Shown piece by piece: positions 1 through 6,645 of a DNA stretch of 23,859 nt. The notes under the pieces are model-generated. The model made no database searches. It was not told the origin of the DNA and worked only from the letters and a program-made list of their open reading frames with translations. Each line of letters starts with the position of its first letter. The first letter of the stretch is position 1. Source of the stretch: a virus; IMG/VR virus record IMGVR_UViG_3300007538_000188, positions 1-23,859 of that record, one strand, 5' to 3'. The position numbers and the translations under genes are program-made.

Positions 1-2
1 AC

Positions 3-866
3 CCGACTACTCGACCGTTTGAGTACATCGTGCTCAACGGCAAACTGACACTGTACGCCACCCGTTCCGCCAGCGAGCAGTTGAGGAAGATTCACGGCGT
101 GTCGATCCTGTCATTGGATCGCACGATGATGAGCGACGTGGGGCTGTATCAGGTCGTTGCGCGTGGGCGAGACTCTCAGGGTCGAGAAGACGAGGCCAGT
201 GGTGTGGTCAACATCGGTGGCCTCAAGGGCGAGAACCTCGCCAATGCCCTGTTGAAGTGCGAGACGAAGGCCAAGCGCAGGCTGACGCTGTCGATCTGCG
301 GTCTTGGGTTCCTCGACGAGACGGAAGTCTCAGACATCCCGGGCGCCACGACACCGGCGGCTGCTCCAGTTGTTGCGCGGCCTGCGCCTAGGGCTGAGGC
401 TATCGTCAGCACGGCCAGTGGTTTGGAGCGCCTCCGCGCAAAGGTCGGAGACATTACAATGCCACAGGAGTCTGGCCCGGAGGCTGTGTCGGAGCAGCCA
501 CAGGCCGACGCCACCCCGGTCCCCCGGAAGGGTGGGGGCGCCCCGGTTCCAATCCCGGCGAGCGCTCCCGCCTCCGAGGGCGATGGCGAGTACATCCGCG
601 TTCAGTTTCGATTTGTAGATCTAAAGCAGACGAAGACTGGCCAGACGTTCGTTAGCGTTAAGACGACGAGTGGCGACGTTTACAACTGCTGGGATTCTTC
701 GCTCGGCACGGTGCTCACTGAGATCGGCACCGGTACCGACGTTGACTTGCTGGTGGAGTACCCGCCAGCCGACGCGCCAAAAGTTGCGAAGCCCAAGATC
801 GTTGAGATCCGCCGCGTGGCGAAGGTAGAATCGCAGGAGACAGAGACGGTCGATCTGCCGTTCTGA
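3..866 (+). CDS. ssDNA-annealing (RecT-like) protein with C-terminal OB-like domain, 5' partial
   Basis: The reading frame is open from base 3, so the true start lies upstream; the GTG at 30 is internal. The visible N-terminal part reads RPFEYIVLNGKLTLYATR and is followed by GENLANALLKCETKAKRR and LSICGLGFLDETEV. I recall this combination from phage proteins annotated as RecT-like single-strand annealing recombinases, which pair complementary ssDNA in phage recombination and replication. A Pro/Ala-rich linker follows (about nt 345-580). A second, beta-rich segment from about nt 588 (YIRVQFRFVDLKQTKTGQTF and onward) looks like an OB fold. The last residues, ETETVDLPF, resemble the acidic-hydrophobic tip of bacterial SSB that recruits partner proteins. 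The family call rests on remembered motifs; the OB and SSB-tip readings are inference. It is followed by a strong hairpin at 884-913. Confidence 0.6.
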   Translation, partial: PTTRPFEYIVLNGKLTLYATRSASEQLRKIHGVSILSLDRTMMSDVGLYQVVARGRDSQGREDEASGVVNIGGLKGENLANALLKCETKAKRRLTLSICGLGFLDETEVSDIPGATTPAAAPVVARPAPRAEAIVSTASGLERLRAKVGDITMPQESGPEAVSEQPQADATPVPRKGGGAPVPIPASAPASEGDGEYIRVQFRFVDLKQTKTGQTFVSVKTTSGDVYNCWDSSLGTVLTEIGTGTDVDLLVEYPPADAPKVAKPKIVEIRRVAKVESQETETVDLPF

Positions 867-883
867 GGTTGGGTTGGGTTGGT

Positions 884-913
884 GGGGGTGGGCCTCGACG
901 GTGGCCCACCCCC
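884..913 (+). terminator. Strong intergenic hairpin, terminator-like
   Basis: A perfect 11-bp inverted repeat (GGGGGTGGGCC at 884-894 and GGCCCACCCCC at 903-913) encloses an 8-nt loop and is followed by TTCTTCT. It lies between the annealing protein and the next start codon. The stem is much stronger than a random hairpin, but the T stretch is interrupted, so it may be a weak intrinsic terminator or an mRNA-stabilising structure. Confidence 0.6.
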
Positions 914-936
914 TTCTTCTATCGCATGGAGGCGAT

Positions 937-1410
937 ATGTCCACGATCGTCACGCTGACCGATTACGAGGTCACGGCTGCTGGTCTGGTAGGGTTCCGGC
1001 GGCAATTGCGAGCGAGCCTGAGAAAGGATCGCCCATCATTTCCGGAGCATTACCCGGGCCAACTCTGGTATAACCACATCGCAGGAGCGTGCGCGGAATG
1101 CGCAGTAGCGAAACACCTAGGTGTGTACTGGGATGCGAGCGTTGATACCTTCGACGTGAGCGACCTACCCGGGTACGACTGCGAGATTCGATTCAGTCCA
1201 GCAGGCAAGCCCAAGGTCAAGCCGCGCGATACGCGGCACATCATCGCGGTTGTGGGCGACGCCTCACGCATCGCACACTACGAGATCTGGGGATGGTTGC
1301 CCGCAGCCGAAGCGAAGCGATCCGAGTGGGCCAGCCGCAACGATCCCCCCTGCTGGTTTCCTCCACGCGACGTTTGGAATCCGATAGAACTACTACCCCG
1401 GGCTTCGTGA
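937..1410 (+). CDS. Phage hypothetical protein, possible PD-(D/E)XK nuclease-like fold
   Basis: This gene encodes 157 aa. I chose the ATG at 937 because GGAGGCG sits just upstream (928-934) and the longer frame would run through the hairpin at 884-913. The core has a conserved-looking layout: GACAECAVAKHLGVYW, then DLPGYDCEIRFS, then a basic strand and HYEIWGWLPAAEAKR. An early Glu in a helix followed by D...ExR in adjacent strands is reminiscent of PD-(D/E)XK endonuclease-like proteins common in phage genomes. The Lys of the ExK motif would be Arg here, so catalysis is uncertain. The position between a recombination protein and a phosphoesterase fits DNA metabolism. The function is inferred, not shown. 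Confidence 0.6.
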   Translation: MSTIVTLTDYEVTAAGLVGFRRQLRASLRKDRPSFPEHYPGQLWYNHIAGACAECAVAKHLGVYWDASVDTFDVSDLPGYDCEIRFSPAGKPKVKPRDTRHIIAVVGDASRIAHYEIWGWLPAAEAKRSEWASRNDPPCWFPPRDVWNPIELLPRAS

Positions 1411-1460
1411 ACGCACACGATTACGCTACGCTGCGCGCATGATTGCTGCGGAGCGATGCT

Positions 1461-2429
1461 GTGGCGGTTAAATCACCGAGCGCTCAGTCTGCGTTCCGTG
1501 TGAATCACGTCGGTCGCCAGATACACGTCATCGACATTAACTGGCCCAGCCTGACCGGCGCCGAGCAGTGGATTCTGCTGCGATCCGACGCACATCACGA
1601 TTCTAAGCATTGCCGAAGGGACATGGAACTGCGCCACCTGAAGCAGGCCGTCGATCGAAACGCGATAGTTCTGGACCTAGGCGATACGCTGGATCTAATG
1701 CAAGGAAAGTCCGATAAGAGATCAAGCAAATCGAGCCTGCGATCTGGGCTTCTCGCAACTAACTACTTTGACAGGGTCATCGCTGAGGCATCGGAGTTCT
1801 ACGCGCAGCCGTATGGCGGTAGACAACTGTCTGATCAAATAGTTCTTGTGGCTCAGGGAAATCACGAGAGCGCGTGGCTGTCCCACCATGAGTGTTGTCC
1901 CACCGAGAATCTCGTGAGGGCCATCAAGGGTCTAAGTCCCAATTCTCAGATTGGAGCGGGGGCTTACGGCGGCTACGTCCACCTGCGATTCAAAGCGCAC
2001 AACACTCACCGTTCGTACACGATTCGATATGCGCACGGATGCTCCAATGGTGGACAGATGACCATGGGCGCCCTCGACATCCGGCGCATGAATTCGTGGA
2101 TCCGGAATGCGGACATGATCGCGGTAGGTCACACGCACGATTCGATGATCGCCGCCGCGCCGTGGGAACAACTGGTCACCCAGAACGGCTCGTATCGGAT
2201 CGAGATTGGCGAGTCCCCCTTCGTGCGATGCGGCACATACAAGGACGAGTGGACAGGCGGGCAGGGCATGGGGTGGGCTGTCGAAAGGGGGATGGGGCCG
2301 AAGCCCTTGGGCGCCAAGTGGATTCGTTTCTACCCGACCTATGAGTACGCGCATGGTGGCGCTCACGGTGGAAAGACCCGCGCGCGTGGGGTGTGGGGTC
2401 TGGGGGTTGACGTACTCGACGCCAAATGA
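1461..2429 (+). CDS. Calcineurin-like metallophosphoesterase
   Basis: The protein (322 aa from GTG 1461) carries the full metallophosphoesterase signature in order: D-x-H at about residues 43-45 (RSDAHHD), GDTLD at 74-78, GNHE at 133-136, AHG at 191-193 and GHTH at 223-226. These residues bind the two metal ions that hydrolyse phosphomono- or phosphodiester bonds. In phages such enzymes are often thought to act on nucleic acid ends or nucleotides; the substrate here is unknown. A TTG at 1443 would extend the protein by six codons, but GGAG at 1450-1453 is well spaced for GTG 1461. The stop overlaps the next start in an ATGA (2426-2429), implying translational coupling. Confidence 0.85.
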   Translation: MAVKSPSAQSAFRVNHVGRQIHVIDINWPSLTGAEQWILLRSDAHHDSKHCRRDMELRHLKQAVDRNAIVLDLGDTLDLMQGKSDKRSSKSSLRSGLLATNYFDRVIAEASEFYAQPYGGRQLSDQIVLVAQGNHESAWLSHHECCPTENLVRAIKGLSPNSQIGAGAYGGYVHLRFKAHNTHRSYTIRYAHGCSNGGQMTMGALDIRRMNSWIRNADMIAVGHTHDSMIAAAPWEQLVTQNGSYRIEIGESPFVRCGTYKDEWTGGQGMGWAVERGMGPKPLGAKWIRFYPTYEYAHGGAHGGKTRARGVWGLGVDVLDAK

Positions 2430-2731
2430 GGTTCCCCTGCACCGGCTGCGGATGCTGTTGCCGGAGGGTGGAGCAGATCCGCGACTATCTATCTCAGCAC
2501 GGCATCGCGGTTCGCGACGATGGATCCTGCGAGCACCTAACCGAAAAGAACGATTGCGCGATCTACGATCGCCGCCCGCCTGTGTGCCGTGTCGGTAATG
2601 CTCGACCCCGCGACGTGCCGATACGGGAGTACTACGCTCTCACCGCGCGCATCTGCAATGCGTGGCAGGAACAGGATGGCGTTCCGGTGCAACTGCGCGT
2701 AGACGAGGATCTCATATGGCGAGCCGAATGA
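2426..2731 (+). CDS. YkgJ-like Cys-cluster (Zn/Fe-chelating) protein
   Basis: A 101-aa protein that begins RFPCTGCGCCC and continues with a single Cys (DGSC), then DCAIYDRRPPVCR and a later C-N pair. The CxxCGxCC start, the CxIYxxRPxxCR centre and overall length match the YkgJ/UPF0153 family of putative zinc- or iron-binding cysteine-cluster proteins. The biochemical role of the family is not established. It is coupled to the metallophosphoesterase through ATGA and overlaps the following gene by 16 nt, so it belongs to a tight rightward operon. Confidence 0.8.
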   Translation: MRFPCTGCGCCCRRVEQIRDYLSQHGIAVRDDGSCEHLTEKNDCAIYDRRPPVCRVGNARPRDVPIREYYALTARICNAWQEQDGVPVQLRVDEDLIWRAE

Positions 2732-3054
2732 TTCAGGAGTTCAAGGGGCAGCGACTGACGAGCGAGATCCTGCGACAGCACGAACTGAGCAGCATGACCC
2801 GAGATCAGTTGCAGCAGTGGGTTCTGTCTCAGTTCCATGCCGCGCTGGAGCGGGAGTCGTCTCGTGCAGTCCACGCCGCGCGCCTCGACGACTGCATCTC
2901 GTCGATCTTCAAGCGCCTGTACCAGATCCTTGAGCACAACAAACTAGACAAGGTGTTGCGGGATCAGATTGAGCGATGCATCGTGTACCATCACAAGGTG
3001 TGGGAACAGGCGAGCGAGCCAGTGATAAAGCCACCCCCTCGATCAGGGAGTTGA
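2716..3054 (+). CDS. Small helical protein of unknown function
   Basis: A 112-aa protein starting MASRMIQEFKGQRLTSEIL. The ATG at 2716 is preceded by GAGG at 2705-2708 with a 7-nt spacer, which decides the start over longer in-frame options. The sequence is rich in Gln, Glu, Arg and Leu without Gly/Pro breaks until the end, so it is probably all-helical (LSSMTRDQLQQWVLSQFH, SSIFKRLYQILEHNKL). The C-terminus is Pro-rich (KPPPRSGS). I do not recognise a family. It sits immediately before and overlaps the RusA-like gene by 4 nt, which suggests co-translation. Confidence 0.75.
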   Translation: MASRMIQEFKGQRLTSEILRQHELSSMTRDQLQQWVLSQFHAALERESSRAVHAARLDDCISSIFKRLYQILEHNKLDKVLRDQIERCIVYHHKVWEQASEPVIKPPPRSGS

Positions 3055-3467
3055 TTCTGCCATTGCCTCAGTACACTGGCCCGAATGGCCGCTGCCATTG
3101 GGGGGCGACGCACGATCACGCCAAGTCTGACAAACTGGTTAGTTACGCTGAGGCGATCGCGATGGGTCTGGTCACGCCGATCGAACGGCCCGCGCTCATC
3201 ATCGAGTGGTATGCGGCAACAAACCGGCTGATCGACGTGGATAATGCGCAGGCTCGGTGCAAGTACCTGATCGACGGCCTGACCAAGGCCGGATGGTGGG
3301 GCGACGATCGAGAGATCGAGCAGGTCACCACGCGGCGTTTCCTCCCACGCGACGGCCTTCACACGGCCAAGGTGCGGATCATCGCGTATAGCCTTGCAGG
3401 ATGCCCCACAATCGATTCCATTCTCGGCCTACCCAAGACCCGTCCGAACGCAAAGGATCGATCCTAG
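3051..3467 (+). CDS. RusA-family Holliday junction resolvase
   Basis: The 138-aa product opens with a beta strand, MILPLPQYTGPNGRCHW. It carries the RusA core at about residues 61-86: IDVDNAQARCKYLIDGL followed by GWWGDD. The spaced acidic residues (D62, D64, D75, D85/86) and K71 match the metal-binding site of RusA resolvases, which cut four-way junctions symmetrically during phage recombination. I placed the start at TTG 3051, inside a TTGA overlap with the previous stop. GTG 3000 and ATG 2976 are in-frame alternatives, but both need long overlaps. Nearby AGGGAG abuts the TTG with no spacer, so the start remains uncertain. The stop is 6 nt from the convergent leftward gene. Confidence 0.85.
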   Translation: MILPLPQYTGPNGRCHWGATHDHAKSDKLVSYAEAIAMGLVTPIERPALIIEWYAATNRLIDVDNAQARCKYLIDGLTKAGWWGDDREIEQVTTRRFLPRDGLHTAKVRIIAYSLAGCPTIDSILGLPKTRPNAKDRS

Positions 3468-3477
3468 GGCATCCTAG
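3464..3477. other. Short palindrome holding both convergent stop codons
   Basis: CTAGG GCAT CCTAG forms a 5-bp stem. The RusA stop (TAG, 3465-3467) lies in the left arm and the stop of the leftward DUF1376-like gene (CTA, 3474-3476) in the right arm. There is no T tract, so any role in bidirectional termination is speculative. Confidence 0.35.
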
Positions 3478-4187
3478 CGTGCGGCGGCGAGGCGATGCCT
3501 GAGCACAGCCGTCACGTCTCGGCATCCCTTCAGGTTATCAGTCAGTTTCAGGATGCTGTTGTATGGGCGATCGCCGCTGTCGATCCACCGCCGGAACATC
3601 GCCACCCAGAATTCCTCGATCTGCTCGGCTGGAACGCCAACGGCATTCAGGCGCTTCTCGACGCCGCGCCGGTTCGCTCGGATCAATTGCTCCACCCCTC
3701 CCCTGTCCAGCCTCTCGCGCTCGCAGAGCGCTTCGATCGCGCGTTGGCTTGCGCTGGGGGGTTGGGGGGTATTTGTGGTTGTAGTTGTGGTTGTGGTTGT
3801 GGGGCATTGATTGTCACAATCACTGTCACAGTTATTGGCGCTTTGACTGCGCGATCTGGACCGGTTCTCGTTGACCCTCTGGATGTGCGATCTGCGCTTC
3901 TCGGCAATTTGTTTGCTGCGGCGCTGCTCTTCCAGCATGCGAGGGTGAGCCAGACCGCCATCCACCTCGACGAGCCTGCTCAGGATGCCATCCCAGTCGA
4001 TCGACGGATCGTCACCGGCGATGCGCTTGCGCACGCGCTCGTCCAAGGGGATGCATCCCATCAGCCACTGGTGCGACAGCAGCCTGATGTACGCTCCGAT
4101 CGTCGCCGGTCCCATCTCCATGGTGCTGGACAGGAAGTCGCTGGGGTAGAATGCGAACCACGGCAGTTTGTTTGTTGGCCTAATCAC
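3474..4187 (-). CDS. DUF1376-like phage protein with poly-Thr linker
   Basis: A 237-aa protein that starts at a GTG (4185-4187). Residues about 8-90 read LPWFAFYPSDFLSSTMEMG, then GAYIRLLSHQWLMG, then LAHPRMLEEQ. This matches DUF1376, a winged-helix-type N-terminal domain found in phage replication-organiser-like proteins. A low-complexity linker follows (RSRSRSQS, then nine Thr in a row and TPQPPS). A separate helical C-terminal domain ends the protein (about 150-237), with EQIEEFWVAMFRRWID. The two-domain plan with a disordered linker resembles phage replisome adaptors. Role in replication is inferred. It is the last gene of the leftward chain and overlaps the previous gene by 8 nt. Confidence 0.75.
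   Translation of the reverse strand: MIRPTNKLPWFAFYPSDFLSSTMEMGPATIGAYIRLLSHQWLMGCIPLDERVRKRIAGDDPSIDWDGILSRLVEVDGGLAHPRMLEEQRRSKQIAEKRRSHIQRVNENRSRSRSQSANNCDSDCDNQCPTTTTTTTTTNTPQPPSASQRAIEALCERERLDRGGVEQLIRANRRGVEKRLNAVGVPAEQIEEFWVAMFRRWIDSGDRPYNSILKLTDNLKGCRDVTAVLRHRLAAAR
3772..3803. repeat. Hexanucleotide microsatellite in coding sequence
   Basis: About five units of TTGTGG (one varied to TTGTAG) encode the nine-Thr run of the DUF1376-like protein as alternating ACA/ACC codons. A 6-bp unit can expand or shrink without shifting frame, so only linker length would change. Confidence 0.7.
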
Positions 4188-4560
4188 GGGACAGCCCCCA
4201 AATCAGCAGGCTGGAATCGACCATGTAGCGTGGTGTTGTTCCGCCGCACTGGACAGGCGGCAGGGTGGGCGCCTCGGCGCGCTCCCGCCTTCGGGCGGGG
4301 GCAACCCTGTCCCTTCGCTGGTCGGACAGCAGTCCGCTGATCAGCACGGCGCGACCGCCGGGGTACGTCTCCCACCCAGATCCGACCACCACCGTGCCCA
4401 TCCGCTGGGCGAAACCGCCGCGCCAGTAGATCGAGTCCTCGACCGTCAGCACCAGACGATTACCGTCGAGGTAGCCCAGACCCTCCAGCATTTGGATCTG
4501 ATCGTTCGGCGCGCTCGCCATCGCGATCGAAGTGACCATTGTCATCACAGTTCCAAGCAT
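4180..4560 (-). CDS. Hypothetical protein
   Basis: A 126-aa protein of unknown function. The ATG at 4558-4560 follows AGAAAGTAGAGAGATCTC, a purine-rich leader similar to those of other genes in this cluster. The middle (QMLEGLGYLDGNRLVLTVED, then GGFAQRMGTVVVGSGWETYP) looks like a beta-rich globular domain. A charged stretch (RRDRVAPARRRERAEAP) and a hydrophobic end (DSSLLIWGLSRD) follow. The first 101 nt overlap the 3' part of the sigma region-4-like gene in another frame. The next gene downstream overlaps by 8 nt. I recognise no family. Confidence 0.65.
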   Translation of the reverse strand: MLGTVMTMVTSIAMASAPNDQIQMLEGLGYLDGNRLVLTVEDSIYWRGGFAQRMGTVVVGSGWETYPGGRAVLISGLLSDQRRDRVAPARRRERAEAPTLPPVQCGGTTPRYMVDSSLLIWGLSRD

Positions 4561-4771
4561 GAGATCTCTCTACTTTCTCTGCTGCATCCAATCGGTCCGC
4601 CGCGTAGGGCAGCAACCCACGCAACTTCCGGAACGCACTCTGTTCCAGTCTCCAGACGTGGTGTCGGCTCAGATTCATCATCGCCGCAACCTGTTCGATC
4701 GTTCGGATTGGCGCAACCTTGAACGCGGTAGTGCGCGGCTCAGGTTCCGCAATCGCGTTCACGATTCGCAT
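4460..4771 (-). CDS. Sigma-70 region 4-like HTH protein
   Basis: A 103-aa product from ATG 4769-4771, preceded by AAGGGAAC. Residues about 20-55 (APIRTIEQVAAMMNLSRHHV, then WRLEQSAFRKLRGLL) match the helix-turn-helix of sigma factor region 4, which contacts -35 promoter elements: compare the consensus pattern T-x-E-x-V/I-A-x-x-x-x-L/M-S-R-x-x-V-x-x-x-E-x-x-A-x-x-K-L-R. No region 2 is present, so it is not a complete sigma factor; it may be a phage transcription regulator. The last third overlaps the next gene by 101 nt and has the look of a frame under little selection (NDG, RAERSDPNAGGSGLPRR), so the functional part is probably the N-terminal 65 residues. Confidence 0.65.
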   Translation of the reverse strand: MRIVNAIAEPEPRTTAFKVAPIRTIEQVAAMMNLSRHHVWRLEQSAFRKLRGLLPYAADRLDAAEKVERSHAWNCDDNGHFDRDGERAERSDPNAGGSGLPRR

Positions 4772-4929
4772 GTTCGCAGTTCCCTTGAATCGGCAACGCA
4801 CTCGGCGCAGAGCGCCACCCCGTATCGCAGTATCTCGACGCCGTCTCCGGTGGTCTGCGTGTACGGCTCGCACCTCATCCAGTGCTCATACTGGCGCTGC
4901 CTGCAACACTCGCACAGTAGATCCTTCAT
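4759..4929 (-). CDS. Zinc-ribbon-like microprotein
   Basis: A 56-aa protein starting MKDLLCECCRQRQYEHWMRC and ending near ALCAECVADSRELRTCES. The CxCC and CxxC pairs about 35 residues apart suggest a small treble-clef or zinc-ribbon domain. GGAGG lies 7 nt upstream of the ATG (4927-4929), which selects this start over a longer in-frame extension. The start overlaps the stop of the upstream gene in an ATGA, and its own stop overlaps the next start by 13 nt. No specific function can be assigned. Confidence 0.7.
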   Translation of the reverse strand: MKDLLCECCRQRQYEHWMRCEPYTQTTGDGVEILRYGVALCAECVADSRELRTCES

Positions 4930-5366
4930 TCGTGATCCTCCAGCCACAGCCTCGCAGACGAGCACCACGTCACGATGGCGTCCAGCACGTCGGCAGGAAC
5001 CGGCGTGAAACTCTCGTCGCGCACGCGCATCTGGACCACGCGGCCATGGCAATCGCAGTCGCCGGTGCGGAACTCGATCACTGGCGTGTCATCATCGCTG
5101 CGGCACATCGCGAAGTCGCCAAGGTCGGTCACCTCCACCACCGGGTCCGATCCAACCTCCAGTTCGGCCATTAGCAGCGCGTTGCGCGACGCCAGTTTCT
5201 CGTTCTCGCCTTCCAGTCGCATGCATTCCGTTCGGAAGTGCTCGCACCTCTCGTCGAGGTGCGCGAGCCTGCCGCGCGTCTCGTAGATCTCGTTCCTCGC
5301 ACGGTCCAGCGCAACACTCAGCGCCAGCAGCCGCGCGTACACCTCATCGTTCTTGTCTTTGGCCAT
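4926..5366 (-). CDS. Coiled-coil hypothetical protein
   Basis: A 146-aa protein from ATG 5364-5366. Residues about 5-75 (KNDEVYARLLALSVALDRAR through RLEGENEKLASRNALLMAEL) show heptad-like spacing of Leu/Ala with many charges, typical of a coiled coil. The C-terminal half is more beta-like and has DCDCHGRVVQMRV and ends SSARLWLEDHE. The gene overlaps its upstream neighbour by 23 nt and its downstream neighbour by 4 nt (ATGA). The family is not recognised. Confidence 0.7.
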   Translation of the reverse strand: MAKDKNDEVYARLLALSVALDRARNEIYETRGRLAHLDERCEHFRTECMRLEGENEKLASRNALLMAELEVGSDPVVEVTDLGDFAMCRSDDDTPVIEFRTGDCDCHGRVVQMRVRDESFTPVPADVLDAIVTWCSSARLWLEDHE

Positions 5367-5715
5367 TGGTGATCCCCATGTTTCTCTTTGCGACGCGGCG
5401 CAGGTAGATGAACAGATTCTGCACGGCGGTAGATGGATTGAACCCACTCTGAACAACGTAGCCGTCCCCAACACGAATCCTCGCGGACCAGCGTACTCGT
5501 CTCGCCTTCGTCTCGCCAGACGCCACCACCTCGACACCCGCAGGCTCCAGAAACTTCTGCATGGACGCCTCGTGCACGCGCGCGTTGGTCTGGTTCAGGT
5601 TGTTGTGCTGGGCGATCGCCTTGCGCGCCTGCGTCAGTCCGTTTGAAATGTCCACGTTGTCCATCAGGTCGGACAATGTCAGTTCCTTCAGGTTGTTCAA
5701 CGCTAGCCGTGCCAT
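5344..5715 (-). CDS. Hypothetical protein
   Basis: A 123-aa protein starting MARLALNNLKELTLSDLMDN from ATG 5713-5715, with GGAG about 8 nt upstream. The N-terminal 50 residues are helical in character. The second half (VEVVASGETKARRVRWSARI, then GDGYVVQSGFNPSTAVQNLF) looks like a small alpha/beta domain, possibly nucleic acid-binding because of its basic strand. Nothing in it identifies a family. It overlaps both neighbours (13 nt upstream, 23 nt downstream), consistent with a single translated chain. Confidence 0.7.
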   Translation of the reverse strand: MARLALNNLKELTLSDLMDNVDISNGLTQARKAIAQHNNLNQTNARVHEASMQKFLEPAGVEVVASGETKARRVRWSARIRVGDGYVVQSGFNPSTAVQNLFIYLRRVAKRNMGITNGQRQER

Positions 5716-5930
5716 CGGTGTTCTCCATGTGTCTGAACGGTTCCCTTGTCGAATGACGCCGGATCCAGTAAATCGACCGGCAAGGGATAGTGCTTCAGCA
5801 ATCGGTGTGCCTCCGCGCGGACCTCCTTCGGCACGCGAGCGAATCCCCCAGCGTTTGGGCGGACCAGTAGTCGGATCAGGAATCGCCTAGCGTCGATCGT
5901 CGCGCGCGTCCGTTCGTCTGGCATCGTCAT
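5703..5930 (-). CDS. BPSL0761-family-like small protein
   Basis: A 75-aa protein starting MTMPDERTRATIDARRFLIR and continuing VPKEVRAEAHRLLKHYPLP. The pattern PDERTRA, then a short helix, then VP..VR.EA..LL.HYP matches my memory of the BPSL0761 family, small proteins of unknown function found in bacteria and phages. I chose the ATG at 5928-5930 with GGAGA upstream; a second ATG two codons later is possible. It overlaps the preceding stop in an ATGA and the next start by 13 nt. Confidence 0.7.
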   Translation of the reverse strand: MTMPDERTRATIDARRFLIRLLVRPNAGGFARVPKEVRAEAHRLLKHYPLPVDLLDPASFDKGTVQTHGEHRWHG

Positions 5931-6244
5931 GGCGTTGTCTCCGGCCAGCAGTCCCAGCCGCGCTGGCGCGCGAACTCCCGCTGGTCCTCGGCGGTGTCTG
6001 CCTCTAGAGCGCACACCTCCCGCCTCGCCTCGTCGCGCTCACGCTGCATCAAGTCTCGATCTTCGCGCAGGCAACCATTGATGTCGGCTGCTTCGTCTCC
6101 GATCAGTCTTATCCCACCCCTGAGAAACGAGATCTGCTCGCGAGCCTCGTTCAGTTCGCGGAGTGTTTGCGCATGCTCGATATGCAGCGCGTCGTACTTG
6201 GTCAGCAGCCGCATGAACGCATCGCTTAGTTCGCCGTAGGTCAT
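5927..6244 (-). CDS. Coiled-coil hypothetical protein
   Basis: A 105-aa protein starting MTYGELSDAFMRLLTKYDAL. AAAGGAG lies just upstream of the ATG at 6242-6244. Almost the whole length is predicted helical and highly charged (HIEHAQTLRELNEAREQISF and REDRDLMQRERDEARREVCA), consistent with a long coiled coil broken by a Gly-rich turn (LRGGIRLIGDE). It ends with GWDCWPETTP. It overlaps both flanking genes by 4 nt. No family is recognised. Confidence 0.7.
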   Translation of the reverse strand: MTYGELSDAFMRLLTKYDALHIEHAQTLRELNEAREQISFLRGGIRLIGDEAADINGCLREDRDLMQRERDEARREVCALEADTAEDQREFARQRGWDCWPETTP

Positions 6245-6582
6245 CGCGCTCCTTTCAGGCGCTTGGCGCCCAGACTGGTCAGTGTGAACTCGACTGCGTG
6301 AACAGCCCAGCAGTTCGTCAGGCGCGCAACGTATCGCTTGCCAGACTTGCGACCGGCCTCGGGAACGGATCGGCATTCCTTCCACTCCCCGAACGTCACG
6401 CGCCACTCCTTCCAGACGGCACCGGATCGGACTGTGCGCTTGAGGCTGGATCGGACCATGGGCTTGGTGATCATGTCGCCATCGTCGTGCCACCACTCGC
6501 GCGTGACCGTGATCCAACCGGCGTCGGCCAGCAGGGTCACGGTGTCGGAATCCCACTCCGTTAGGTCGTCGAATAGGTCCAT
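6241..6582 (-). CDS. Hypothetical protein, first gene of the overlapping leftward chain
   Basis: A 113-aa protein starting MDLFDDLTEWDSDTVTLLAD. It is rich in Trp in the middle (REWWHDDGD, GAVWKEWRVTFGEWKECR) and ends in a basic stretch (VEFTLTSLGAKRLKGAR) that resembles the recognition end of winged-helix proteins, but I cannot assign a family. The leader is the conserved AGAAAGTAGGAGAC preceded by a GC stem-loop, shared with the gene starting at 9174. Its stop overlaps the next start in an ATGA. Confidence 0.7.
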   Translation of the reverse strand: MDLFDDLTEWDSDTVTLLADAGWITVTREWWHDDGDMITKPMVRSSLKRTVRSGAVWKEWRVTFGEWKECRSVPEAGRKSGKRYVARLTNCWAVHAVEFTLTSLGAKRLKGAR

Positions 6583-6583
6583 C

Positions 6584-6642
6584 GTCTCCTACTTTCTGCC
6601 GGTGTGACCGGCTACAGGTTAGTGCATCCTGCACGATGCAGG
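6584..6642 (-). promoter_or_regulatory. Modular structured 5' leader (copy 1)
   Basis: In the transcribed direction this reads: stem CCTGC/GCAGG with loop ATCGT (6628-6642), then ATGCACTAACCT (6616-6627), then stem GCCGG/CCGGC with loop TCACA (6598-6612), then AGAAAGTAGGAGAC (6584-6597), then the ATG of the gene at 6582. The same modules, with altered stem bases, recur at 7700-7760, 8258-8313 and in part at 8600-8641 and 9180-9236. Confidence 0.65.
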
Positions 6643-6645
6643 CCA

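Noticed and set aside
3495-4340. 281-codon rightward frame
   Set aside because: It runs antisense to the DUF1376-like gene and its neighbour, and the leftward frames show the recognisable domain and gene overlaps.
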